A stretch of DNA of 64,000 nucleotides, from NCBI RefSeq assembly GCF_009497655.1, contig NZ_CP023317.1, positions 4,059,501-4,123,500 of the forward strand, read 5' to 3'. Origin of the DNA: Priestia megaterium (GTDB lineage Bacteria > Bacillota > Bacilli > Bacillales > Bacillaceae_H). Each line of letters opens with the position of its first letter. Position 1 is the first letter of the stretch. The notes under the pieces were generated by a model that worked only from the letters and a program-made list of their open reading frames with translations, had not been told where the DNA came from and made no database searches. Shown here one piece after another: positions 1 to 8,487 of the stretch. A program made the position numbers and the translations under genes.

Positions 1-1904
1 GGAACAAGCCCTTTTTGTTTTAAGTCTTTCACGGTACTATCAACTGATTCATTAACGTAAGATTTAAGCTTGATTTCTGAATCCACTTTCTTTTCTTTCG
101 TTTCTTTTCCGTCTTCATCCGTTTTTTGAGGCTCCACTCCTAAATACTGCAGACTATTTTTCATCACCGGATTAAATACAGCTGTAAGCGGCGCAGTACC
201 CGTTTCTTGAGGCGTGAGAGTTGGATTTTTAACGGCTACATAGACAAGGAGCTTTGGATCCTTAGCAGGTGCAAAGCCCATAAAGGAAATGAAATTTTTC
301 CCGTGTCCATGCAGGTAACCTCCGGTAGGCCCAGGAATTTGAGCTGTTCCCGTCTTTCCAGCGACATCGTATCCTTCAATCGCGTAAGGTTTGCCTGTTC
401 CATCATCAGAAGAAACAACGGTTTCTAAAATACCTAGCGTTTCGTTCGCTGCTTTTTTAGAAATAGGCTGGCCTACTACGGTAGGTTTTGTTTTCTTAAT
501 TGTTTTCTTATTTGTTTCATCGACTACTTGTTTAATCACGTAAGGCTTCATCATTTTCCCGTCATTTGCAATCGCAGTAGCCGCTTGAATTTCTTGAATA
601 GGCGTAAAAGCAGACGCCTGTCCAAACGCAGTGGTTACGCGGTCTCTCGGGTACTTCGTCACTAACTTGCTAGAAGCTTCATTTGGCAAGTCAATTCCCG
701 TCTTATCCATAAAGCCAAACTTGTCCAAGTATTTATACAAACGGTCGGTACCTAATTTTTCGTTGGCTAAAATGGCAACCGCTACATTTGAAGACCTTTG
801 AATTCCTTCATTAAATGTAATAGCTCCCCAGCCGACTCCGCCGTTGTGATCGTTAATCGGAACGCTGTTTTTCGTTACTTTATAAGATCCCGACTGATAG
901 CGGTCTTCGCCGTTATAAACGCCTGCATCAATCGCGGCTGCTAGCGTAAAGATTTTCATCGTTGAACCAAGCTCATAGCTGTTTTCAACAAACGGATTGC
1001 GATAAGAAGTGATATCACGAATATTTGGATCAAATGAAGGTCGGTTTGACATCGCCAAAATTTCACCGGTTTTCGGATTCACTACCGTTGCCATTAGCTC
1101 TTCTGGTTTATATTCTTTAGCAGCAGCTGTCATCGCATCCTCTAAAAACGTTTGAATTTTTTCATCAATCGTAAGCGTAACGCTGTCTCCGTTTTTAGGA
1201 GCTACAATTGACTCTTTTGGATCCGGAAGCTTAATTCCGTTTTTAGCAGCTTCGTATTTTACATATCCATCTTCTTCAGAAAGCTGCTTATCAAATACTT
1301 TTTCAATTCCCATTTTCCCTACGATTTTACCCGTATCATCTTTTTGTGCATATCCTAAAATACTTGAGGCAAATACACCGTTTGGATAGAAGCGCTTCGA
1401 ATCGCGTAAAAACGTGATGCCCGGGAGATTTAGCTTCTCAATTTTTTGCTTTAGCACGTTATCAATATCACGTCCGCCTGGGCCAAGTTCTACTTGGAAG
1501 GTACCACGTTTAATTCCTCTTGTTAACATGCTTTCAATTTTCGATTCGTCCATCTTCAACAACGGGGCTAATTTTTGAGCCGTCTTTTCTGGGTCTACCA
1601 CATGTTGCGGGTGATCTTTATCTTTTGTTTGTTTTTTATCTAAAATCGCCACAACCGTATAAGCACCCGTGTCTTGGGCGATTGCTTCTCCATTTCGATC
1701 GTAAATCGTACCGCGCTGTCCTTCAATTTTAGACGTTCGCGTATGCTGTTTTTGTGCAATTTCGGCTAAAGCTTCTCCGTCTGCTTTGCCCGTCGCTTGG
1801 ATGTAAAAGAACCTGATGGCTAATACAAAAAAGAGCAATGCAAATATTAAAATTAATATTGCTGCTCCTGTACTAATATTGCTATTTTTTCTTGGCGTAG
1901 TCAT
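1..1904 (-). CDS. pbpB: Penicillin-binding protein 2B (septal transpeptidase), 3' end cut by window
   Basis: Class B PBP that cross-links septal peptidoglycan in the divisome, anchored in the membrane with its catalytic domain outside. Read from ATG at 1904, about 634 residues are visible without a stop. An N-terminal membrane segment (about residues 15-35) is followed by the PBP dimerisation domain (RGTIYDRNG) and the transpeptidase domain. The catalytic motifs are STMK (the SxxK serine-lysine pair), SSN and KTGTAQ. The last visible residues (SYVNESVDSTVKDLKQKG) look like the start of a PASTA domain. It follows ftsL by 5 bp, the usual dcw order. Because the frame runs off the window edge, the C-terminus and any spoVD downstream cannot be seen. 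Confidence 0.95.
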   Translation of the reverse strand, partial: MTTPRKNSNISTGAAILILIFALLFFVLAIRFFYIQATGKADGEALAEIAQKQHTRTSKIEGQRGTIYDRNGEAIAQDTGAYTVVAILDKKQTKDKDHPQHVVDPEKTAQKLAPLLKMDESKIESMLTRGIKRGTFQVELGPGGRDIDNVLKQKIEKLNLPGITFLRDSKRFYPNGVFASSILGYAQKDDTGKIVGKMGIEKVFDKQLSEEDGYVKYEAAKNGIKLPDPKESIVAPKNGDSVTLTIDEKIQTFLEDAMTAAAKEYKPEELMATVVNPKTGEILAMSNRPSFDPNIRDITSYRNPFVENSYELGSTMKIFTLAAAIDAGVYNGEDRYQSGSYKVTKNSVPINDHNGGVGWGAITFNEGIQRSSNVAVAILANEKLGTDRLYKYLDKFGFMDKTGIDLPNEASSKLVTKYPRDRVTTAFGQASAFTPIQEIQAATAIANDGKMMKPYVIKQVVDETNKKTIKKTKPTVVGQPISKKAANETLGILETVVSSDDGTGKPYAIEGYDVAGKTGTAQIPGPTGGYLHGHGKNFISFMGFAPAKDPKLLVYVAVKNPTLTPQETGTAPLTAVFNPVMKNSLQYLGVEPQKTDEDGKETKEKKVDSEIKLKSYVNESVDSTVKDLKQKGLV

Positions 1905-1909
1905 CGCAA

Positions 1910-2269
1910 TTAATCGTTAACGACTTTTACGTTATTTTCATTCAATTTTAGTCCAAGTTCTTTTGCTTTTGTCCAAATACGATCGTATGCACTTAACTCT
2001 GTTACCTGTAATTTTAACTCATTGTTTTTTGCTTCTTGCTTGTCAATCTTTCCATCGAGTGATTGCACTTCTTCACTGATGCTATAAAGCGAAGATTGAT
2101 TTGAAATGATTTGCACAGACCCAAACAGCATGAGTGCGACAAACCCAGAATACACAATTTTTTCACCAACCGTGATTTTTCTTTTTGTCTTTCGAACAAC
2201 TTGACGTACCGTCTTTTGCTGCTTCTGCTGCTGGTCTTGCTCTCTTACTTTGTATGCTGCATTGTTCAT
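1910..2269 (-). CDS. ftsL: Cell division protein FtsL
   Basis: Small bitopic divisome protein (119 aa) that pairs with DivIC/FtsB and supports PBP2B at the septum. A basic, Gln-rich cytoplasmic tail (residues 1-36, with KTKRK) is followed by one membrane segment (about 37-56). An extracellular coiled-coil stretch follows (about 62-95, SLDGKIDKQEAKNNELKLQV). Length and layout fit FtsL, whose primary sequence is poorly conserved, so position between rsmH and pbpB is a large part of the evidence. An ATG start behind a GAGGGGACGAG ribosome site is likely. Confidence 0.92.
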   Translation of the reverse strand: MNNAAYKVREQDQQQKQQKTVRQVVRKTKRKITVGEKIVYSGFVALMLFGSVQIISNQSSLYSISEEVQSLDGKIDKQEAKNNELKLQVTELSAYDRIWTKAKELGLKLNENNVKVVND

Positions 2270-2302
2270 TCTCGTCCCCTCCTCTTTGATTAAACCCTTT
2301 TA

Positions 2303-3238
2303 TTAGACTAATTTCTCAACAATTCGAAGCTTTGCCGAACGCGCGCGCTTATTTTCTTCTACCTCTTCTTCTGAAGGTAAAATAGGTTTTCTTGTGATGA
2401 CTTTCATTTTAGGTTTAAATTCTTCTGGAATAACCGGCAGTCCATGAGGAAGCTGCGGAACCGTGCTTGCATTTTTAAACGCTACTTTACAAATTCGGTC
2501 TTCAAGTGAATGGAAGGTAATAACACTTACACGTCCACCTTTTTTGATTACATCCATGGCCTGTTCAATTGCATCTTCAAATACTTGAAGCTCATCATTT
2601 ACAGCAATGCGAATAGCCTGGAAAATCCGTTTTGCCGGATGTCCGCCCGTTCGTCTAGCTGGTGCTGGAATACCATCTTTAATAAGATCAACCAGCTCTA
2701 GCGTTGTTTCAATTGGTTTAGACTCTCGATATGCTTCAATCTTGCGGGCAATTTGTTTCGAAAACTTTTCTTCTCCGTATTGGAAAAAGATTTTTACAAG
2801 TTTTTCATAAGGCCATTCATTTACTACGTTGTACGCAGAAAACTTTGAGTTTTGATCCATGCGCATATCAAGCGGGGCCTCATGATGAAAGCTGAACCCT
2901 CGCTCTGGTGTATCCAACTGAGGAGACGAGACGCCTAGGTCAAACAATACTCCATCTACTTCTTCAATTCCATGTTTCATTAGCTGCTCTTTTAAATAGC
3001 GAAAATTACTTTTGATTAGAATAACTCTGTCTAGATACGGGGCTAATTTTTCTTTTGCATTTTCAAGAGCAACATCGTCTTGATCAAACGCAATTAATTT
3101 CCCTTTTTCTGATAGCTGTTTTACGATATATTCACTATGACCTGCTCCGCCAAGCGTGCAGTCGACATATACTCCATCCGGCTTAATATTTAAGCCTTCC
3201 GCTGCTTCTTTAAGCAAAACAGTTGTGTGATTAAACAT
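2303..3238 (-). CDS. rsmH: 16S rRNA (cytosine(1402)-N(4))-methyltransferase RsmH (MraW)
   Basis: SAM-dependent enzyme that methylates N4 of C1402 in the ribosomal P site (311 aa, normal length). The N-terminus [12 protein letters not shown] is typical. The SAM-binding glycine motif GGAGHS is at about residues 30-35 and FDQD at 51-54. The family signature [10 protein letters not shown] and the late FHSLEDR motif are also present. It is the first gene of the dcw segment seen here, followed by ftsL and pbpB. In B. subtilis it is preceded by mraZ, which is missing here; the 334 bp upstream are non-coding and hold the probable promoter. Confidence 0.97.
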   Translation of the reverse strand: MFNHTTVLLKEAAEGLNIKPDGVYVDCTLGGAGHSEYIVKQLSEKGKLIAFDQDDVALENAKEKLAPYLDRVILIKSNFRYLKEQLMKHGIEEVDGVLFDLGVSSPQLDTPERGFSFHHEAPLDMRMDQNSKFSAYNVVNEWPYEKLVKIFFQYGEEKFSKQIARKIEAYRESKPIETTLELVDLIKDGIPAPARRTGGHPAKRIFQAIRIAVNDELQVFEDAIEQAMDVIKKGGRVSVITFHSLEDRICKVAFKNASTVPQLPHGLPVIPEEFKPKMKVITRKPILPSEEEVEENKRARSAKLRIVEKLV

Positions 3239-3572
3239 TATGACACCTACTTCTTTCTAAACTACTTAGTTATGTATACAAAAAGCAAAAAACGGTGTTT
3301 TTCTTTGATATATATACACGTTTATATTATATATCAAAGTTCAACATTATTTCAGCTATTTATATAAGAATTAAGTAGAATTTTGTCTTTTTGTCACAAA
3401 TAGTGTCATTTTGTTAAAAGTAGGACATATTCGTAGAATAAAATGTAAGGAATATAAGGTTTTTTTGCGTAATTAGAAATAAATACCTTATAAGGATTCA
3501 ATTGGCTGACATTCACCTTGTAAACTTGTTCTCTTTTCCAAAATAAAAATCCTGCTTTTCAGCAGGATTTTA
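3239..3572. other. Intergenic region where mraZ would be expected; promoter region of rsmH-ftsL-pbpB
   Basis: No reading frame resembling MraZ (about 143 aa) fits in these 334 bp on either strand. On the minus strand an AT-rich promoter-like block (TATAAT around 3320-3330) lies about 85 bp upstream of rsmH. It sits inside a 12-bp inverted repeat (CTTTGATATATA at 3303-3314 and its complement at 3328-3339). The 3546-3571 end is the bshC terminator. Confidence 0.6.
3546..3571 (-). terminator. Terminator of bshC
   Basis: An 11-bp stem (AAAATCCTGCT and its complement) with a 4-nt loop, just past the bshC stop codon. A T-rich tract follows on the minus strand. Confidence 0.75.
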
Positions 3573-5198
3573 TTAGACATAGCAGACTTTTAACTGGTGA
3601 TTTAATTCGACTTCAGCACTTAGTAAATCTGACACAAATTGCATACCATAGCCGTTTAAATAATACATAATATTCCACATGCGTTCTTGTGGAGCATTGT
3701 AGGGACGAAGAGCAAGTTCAATTTGAGCATATTTTGAATGCTTCACATCGTGCTTAATGAGCTGTTTGGATTCGACAATCTTTTGAATGGTTTCAAACTG
3801 CTTTTGAATAATCGCTCGATTTTTAAGCATGACTTCATCAAATGTTTTGTCTTCTTTTTGAATATTTTCACGAAGAGTTTTATGAATTTTTTCAAAATCT
3901 TCTTTCGCTTTTTCAAAATACATTTCGTACGGGTTGTGAACTTCTGTCTTAAGCCAGTGCTCCCTCTCTGCATCTACGCCTTTGTTAATGACATTCGAAA
4001 GGTCTAACTGAAGTTCATCCATATACTTCTCGATATGTCTTTCTACGATTGCATAGGATAACCTCGGAACCACGGGAGGCATTTTAAAGCTAAATAAAGA
4101 AAATGCTTTTTCAAGCTCTGCCCAATACGCTACTTCCCCTGGACCTGCAATAAACGCAAGGGTAGGAAGTAAGTACTCCTGCATAAGGGGTCTAGTCACA
4201 ACGTTATTACTAAGAAGCTCTGGCGTTTGTTTAGCAATTTGAACCAGCTCTTCTTTAGACAGCGCGAGTTCATTTTGCTTTCCAACAAACTGCTCTTGCT
4301 CTGCGTCTCTTTCTAAAAGTACTCTGTTTTCGTTGTGTGAATAAAAGAGATGAGCCGTTTCTTCTCCCACTTCAATCATTCGTCCGTATTGTTTTTGAAT
4401 CTCTGTTTGCTGTTCCATAACGGCTGACGATAATTTGTCATTTTGTTCAATTAACGTCACAAAGAAAGAAGATTCAATGCTGCGCACTTCTTTAGAAGCT
4501 GCATCCATTAAAATAAGACCTGACTCTGCAAACAATGTGGTAACCAAATGAGCAAAGAAATCGACATAGGTACGTGATTTATCTAACGCCTCTAAAACAA
4601 AGTGTAACACCTGATTTGTATGCGCCGTTTCGTTAAACGTTTGAAAAACATCACGAACCCAGCTTCTACAGGCTTCCTGATCTAATTCGATTTGAGAAAC
4701 CATTTGCTTTTTCTTTAAAGAATGCTTTAACGTTTTCTTTAAAAGCTGGTTTTTATGCTCTGTGTATACATGGTTGATCTCAGCAAAATCATGATCTTCT
4801 CCAGCAATCCAAAATACCGGAAGCACGGGCACGTTTAGAGCTGCCTCTTGTTGTTTAGCTAGCAGCACAATTGAAATCACTTTATGAATGGTGTACAAAG
4901 GACCCGTAAGCAGCCCCGCTTGCTGACCTCCAACGACCACTACGCTGTTAGGATCTTTTAGCTTTTCAATATTTTCAATCGTCTTAGAAGATGCTCCGTA
5001 GCGCTTATTAAAATCAAGCAGATACTCAGCAAGCTGTTCTCTTGGATAAGACTGCTTTTGAACGTCCGCTAAACGTTTTTCATATACGTCTTTTTCGTGT
5101 ATATTATAATGAAAAAAGGAAAGTGCTTGCTTTTCACCTTTTATGTAATCGTTCGTTAGTTTGTTTCCCGCCTTTAAAGAGACGTCTGTAATCTCCAT
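3573..5198 (-). CDS. bshC: Bacillithiol biosynthesis cysteine-adding enzyme BshC (YllA)
   Basis: Putative ligase that adds cysteine to glucosamine-malate in the last step of bacillithiol synthesis. At 541 aa it is the normal family length. Recognisable stretches are VVVGGQQAGLLTGPLYTIHKVIS (about residues 87-110), the FWIAGEDHDFAEINH motif, and a C-terminal helical coiled-coil followed by LRPYNAPQERMWNIMYYLNGYG. It is placed as in B. subtilis between panE and the dcw genes. ypdA, encoding bacillithiol-disulfide reductase, lies at the other end of this window. The ATG is preceded by AAAGGAAG with 7-nt spacing. Confidence 0.95.
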   Translation of the reverse strand: MEITDVSLKAGNKLTNDYIKGEKQALSFFHYNIHEKDVYEKRLADVQKQSYPREQLAEYLLDFNKRYGASSKTIENIEKLKDPNSVVVVGGQQAGLLTGPLYTIHKVISIVLLAKQQEAALNVPVLPVFWIAGEDHDFAEINHVYTEHKNQLLKKTLKHSLKKKQMVSQIELDQEACRSWVRDVFQTFNETAHTNQVLHFVLEALDKSRTYVDFFAHLVTTLFAESGLILMDAASKEVRSIESSFFVTLIEQNDKLSSAVMEQQTEIQKQYGRMIEVGEETAHLFYSHNENRVLLERDAEQEQFVGKQNELALSKEELVQIAKQTPELLSNNVVTRPLMQEYLLPTLAFIAGPGEVAYWAELEKAFSLFSFKMPPVVPRLSYAIVERHIEKYMDELQLDLSNVINKGVDAEREHWLKTEVHNPYEMYFEKAKEDFEKIHKTLRENIQKEDKTFDEVMLKNRAIIQKQFETIQKIVESKQLIKHDVKHSKYAQIELALRPYNAPQERMWNIMYYLNGYGMQFVSDLLSAEVELNHQLKVCYV

Positions 5199-5288
5199 GA
5201 AAGAACTTCCTTTCTTTTCCTAATACTTATATTCTCTACATATAGCTTCATTATCCATAATGTAACTGCTCACGTCTAGTAACATGCT

Positions 5289-5672
5289 TTACAGAGAGGA
5301 AATACGAAAAGCGATTCCACCTATATTTAACACAATATGTGCAATAAGAAACAAAACGAAATTCATTCGAAAGAACCCTTTCGCAATAAGCTTCATTTCT
5401 AAGTCATGTTTGACTTTCCAATGTACAAACATCATAATCATTGCCACAACTAAAAGGACTAACGCAATCAACCACAAAAAAGAGTGCCCAAAAATTTCCA
5501 CAGCTGCATAATGCACGGACAAAATAAGAAAAACCGTAGTAATGTACGTTGCTATGTGGACAGATTTCCTTTTATTTTTCGTCAGTTTGCGTAAAAGCAT
5601 GTATAGAATAAAAAAACCGACGAGCGGCAGAGTGACAAACGTCGCAAAAACGCCAGCAATAAAACTTCCCAT
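5289..5672 (-). CDS. Small membrane protein, DUF3397 family
   Basis: Predicted integral membrane protein of 127 aa with about four hydrophobic segments separated by short basic loops (RKLTKNKRKSVH, HWKVKHDLEMK). It resembles DUF3397 proteins, which in Bacillaceae sit next to panE; this is from memory and the function is unknown. I chose the ATG at 5672 over the GTG three codons upstream because AAGGGTG lies 6 nt before it. This start also falls 1 nt after the panE stop, implying translational coupling. Confidence 0.75.
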   Translation of the reverse strand: MGSFIAGVFATFVTLPLVGFFILYMLLRKLTKNKRKSVHIATYITTVFLILSVHYAAVEIFGHSFLWLIALVLLVVAMIMMFVHWKVKHDLEMKLIAKGFFRMNFVLFLIAHIVLNIGGIAFRISSL

Positions 5673-5673
5673 G

Positions 5674-6555
5674 TTACTCACCCTTTTCTTCTTCGATTCC
5701 TTTTATTGACCTATATAAAAAGTCAACAATAGGCGTCGACGTTCTTTTTTCAGCAGCTTGTGTTTGGATATAACCTAAGATAGCATCAATCTCGGTTTGC
5801 CGCCCCTCCTGTATATCTTTTAGCATAGAAGATTGATTTGTACTCGTGCGCGAACAAACCCCCATCGCATTTTCCCAATAATTAAAAGCTGAATCCAGTT
5901 TTAACACATCTGCAATCTCTTCATACAATAGACGCATCGTTTTATAAAAGTAGCTGTTGTGAATCAGCTGCCCATTTTTCACGCGATACAGTGCCGTAAG
6001 AGGATTAATGAGCGCATTTACAACTAATTTCTTCACCAGCATCGCATACCAATCTTTTTCAATTACCCAAGGAAAATTCACAATCGGTAAGATAGACTCC
6101 ATTTCTCCTCTGTACGAAGCAATACGGGTTGTTCCTATTCCTGTATGATGGACGCTATCCATATTTGTACGCATTGCCCCATGTTCAACTGTACCCAAAT
6201 AGAGAGTGCGCTGCGGGAGGTTTTTGAGAATTTCAATATGGCTCATACCGTTTTGGATAAACAAAAGGGGAGTATGTATAGTAAGGGTTTTAATAAAAGG
6301 AATAATCTCTTTTAAATGATACTGTTTTACAGTAATAATGATTAAATCTGCTTCTTTTATGTTTTTTTCCAGAGGGATAGCACTGACTTTTTTCGTGTGA
6401 TGTTCCCCTTGTCTATGTAAGGTAATTCCATTTTCGTTAATACACTTTGCTTGAGTTGGTGTTTTCGTGTACAAGGTTACATCATAACAATCTGATAAAT
6501 ACGCGCTAAACAACAGACCTAATGATCCGCCTCCAATAATACCTATAGTTTTCAT
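5674..6555 (-). CDS. panE: 2-dehydropantoate 2-reductase (YlbQ/PanE)
   Basis: NADPH-dependent ketopantoate reductase of the pantothenate (vitamin B5) pathway, 293 aa. The N-terminal Rossmann motif GGGSLG is at about residues 8-13. The central VKQYHLKEI segment and the C-terminal lysine/asparagine helix region (KKLVVNALINPLTALYRVKNG) are typical of ApbA/PanE. The end NQSSMLKDIQEGRQTEIDAILGYI is the conserved C-terminal domain. It sits next to the DUF3397 gene and bshC, as in B. subtilis ylbQ-yllA. coaD, from the same coenzyme A pathway, is about 12 kb away. Confidence 0.93.
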   Translation of the reverse strand: MKTIGIIGGGSLGLLFSAYLSDCYDVTLYTKTPTQAKCINENGITLHRQGEHHTKKVSAIPLEKNIKEADLIIITVKQYHLKEIIPFIKTLTIHTPLLFIQNGMSHIEILKNLPQRTLYLGTVEHGAMRTNMDSVHHTGIGTTRIASYRGEMESILPIVNFPWVIEKDWYAMLVKKLVVNALINPLTALYRVKNGQLIHNSYFYKTMRLLYEEIADVLKLDSAFNYWENAMGVCSRTSTNQSSMLKDIQEGRQTEIDAILGYIQTQAAEKRTSTPIVDFLYRSIKGIEEEKGE

Positions 6556-6713
6556 CGTATTTTTTGTTCCTCTTTCTATTATTGAGTTTCATTTTAGCAA
6601 AAAAATGCTTTGAATTAAATGCATTCTTTAAATTTTACCTATTCATATAGCCCGTGTGATTAAAAATCACCGGGCTTATTGTAAATTATTTAGAGTGATC
6701 CCGTTTTTTTCTA

Positions 6714-8255
6714 TTATACGGGATACACCGGATGTTTACGACGGCTAAAGGTCACATTCTTTGTTTCATATAATCGAAAGCGGTCAATTAACGTTCGACG
6801 CAGTTCGTTAGCAGGAACGATGTCGTCAATAATAAGTTCAGATGCCAGCGTATAGATATCGATGTGTTCTTTATACTCTTGCTGTTTCTGTTTAACAAAC
6901 ATGAACCGCTCTTTCGGATCTTCAATTTCATTAATTTTATTAGAATAGACGGCATTTACTGCAGCTTCAGGACCCATTACGGCAATTTGAGCAGTAGGCA
7001 ATGCAATGCAGCAATCTGGTTCAAAAGCCGGACCAGCCATAGCGTAAAGCCCTGCGCCATAAGCTTTACGCATGACTACGGAAATTTTAGGAACTGTAGC
7101 TGAACTCATCGCTGCAATTAATTTGGCTCCATGTCTAATGATGCCAGCTCTTTCTACTTTGGTTCCAATCATAAATCCAGGCACGTCAGCTAAAAACAGC
7201 AAAGGAATATGGAATGCATCGCACAATTGAATAAATTTTGCGCCTTTATCTGCTGAATCTACAAACAGCACTCCCCCTTTAACTTTTGGCTGATTAGCAA
7301 CAATCCCTACTACTTTTCCATCTATTCGTGCAAGCCCTGTTACCAATTCGGCGGCAAACAGTTTTTTTATTTCAAAAAAGCTCCCCTCGTCAATAAGGGT
7401 ATCAATTGCTTCATAGATATCAAATGGAACATTTTGATTCTCCGGAATTAGTTCTACTAAATCTTTTGTCTGCTTAGGCTCTTTAGCTTTTTGTACTTTA
7501 GGCTTTTCTTGATAGTTTTGTGGAAAGTACGTTAAATAAGATTTGGCATACGAAATAGCTTCTTCTTCAGAATAAGCCAGCACATCCCCGCACCCGCTAA
7601 CGCTGCAGTGCATATGCGCTCCTCCCATTTCTTCTAGCGTAACCTTTTCTCCAATAACGGCTTCGGCCATACGCGGCGACCCTAAGTACATAGAAGCGTT
7701 TCCATCTACCATCACAACAATATCACAAAATGCAGGGATATAAGCCCCTCCAGCTGCTGACGGACCGAAAAGCAAACAAATTTGAGGAATGACGCCGGAA
7801 AGTTTTACTTGATTGTGAAAGATCCTTCCAGCTCCTCGGCGGTTTGGAAACATATCTAATTGATCCGTAATACGCGCTCCAGCAGAATCCACTAGGTACA
7901 GTAAAGGCACATGCAGTTTTTCTGCAACTTCTTGAATCCGAATAATTTTTTCTACTGTTCTAGCTCCCCAAGACCCTGCTTTTACAGTAGAATCATTAGC
8001 CATTACACAAACCGTTTCACCGTTTACTTTTCCAATCGCAGTTACAACACCGTCTGCCGGCAACCCTTCGGCTTTATTATTTGCAAACATGCCGTCTTCT
8101 TCATATTTCCCGTCATCGAATAAAAGGGCTAAACGATCTCTTACAAAAAGCTTCTGTTGTTTTGCAAGTTTCTCTTTATACTTCTCGGCGTTGCCACGCT
8201 CTACTTTTTGACGATTTTCATCATATTTTTTCTGAGATTCACCTGTATGTATCAT
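6714..8255 (-). CDS. Acyl-CoA carboxylase, carboxyltransferase (beta) subunit
   Basis: Transfers carboxyl from carboxybiotin to an acyl-CoA, with the two downstream-named subunits as partners. The 513-aa protein has the two crotonase-like halves of this family. The N-terminal half carries GRIFHNQVKLSGVIPQI and GPSAAGGAYIPA. The C-terminal half carries DVPGFMIGTKVERAGIIRHGAK and RKAYGAGLYAMAGPAF. It resembles propionyl-/methylcrotonyl-CoA carboxylase beta chains and B. subtilis YngE. Sequence alone does not settle the substrate. It is the last gene of a cluster with biotin carboxylase and a small biotinyl protein (19-bp gap). Confidence 0.9.
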   Translation of the reverse strand: MIHTGESQKKYDENRQKVERGNAEKYKEKLAKQQKLFVRDRLALLFDDGKYEEDGMFANNKAEGLPADGVVTAIGKVNGETVCVMANDSTVKAGSWGARTVEKIIRIQEVAEKLHVPLLYLVDSAGARITDQLDMFPNRRGAGRIFHNQVKLSGVIPQICLLFGPSAAGGAYIPAFCDIVVMVDGNASMYLGSPRMAEAVIGEKVTLEEMGGAHMHCSVSGCGDVLAYSEEEAISYAKSYLTYFPQNYQEKPKVQKAKEPKQTKDLVELIPENQNVPFDIYEAIDTLIDEGSFFEIKKLFAAELVTGLARIDGKVVGIVANQPKVKGGVLFVDSADKGAKFIQLCDAFHIPLLFLADVPGFMIGTKVERAGIIRHGAKLIAAMSSATVPKISVVMRKAYGAGLYAMAGPAFEPDCCIALPTAQIAVMGPEAAVNAVYSNKINEIEDPKERFMFVKQKQQEYKEHIDIYTLASELIIDDIVPANELRRTLIDRFRLYETKNVTFSRRKHPVYPV

Positions 8256-8274
8256 GATATCTCCCCTTTATGAG

Positions 8275-8487
8275 TTATGAAATAGTCACCAAAACGTCGC
8301 CTTCGTTCACAAAATCCCCCACGGCTATATGGACAGTCTCTGCAATACCAGCTTGATCGCTTTCAATAGGAATTTCCATTTTCATAGATTCTAATACAAC
8401 AACAACTTCTCCTTTAGTTACACTTGCTCCTTGCTGAACAAACACATTAAATACCATGCCTGCCATTGTCGCTTTGATTTCACTCAT
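8275..8487 (-). CDS. Biotin/lipoyl attachment protein (stand-alone biotinyl domain)
   Basis: A 70-aa free-standing biotin carboxyl carrier domain. The motif ESMKMEIPI holds the lysine expected to be biotinylated. The fold fits the BCCP/YngHB type: an N-terminal MAGMVFNVFV strand pair, the central target turn, and the C-terminal VNEGDVLVTIS. It overlaps the biotin carboxylase stop by 4 nt (ATGA), so the two are coupled. It carries carboxybiotin between the biotin carboxylase and the carboxyltransferase. Confidence 0.92.
   Translation of the reverse strand: MSEIKATMAGMVFNVFVQQGASVTKGEVVVVLESMKMEIPIESDQAGIAETVHIAVGDFVNEGDVLVTIS

Noticed and set aside
207-428. Plus-strand frame inside pbpB
   Set aside because: Antisense shadow of the PBP2B transpeptidase domain, which is well supported on the other strand.
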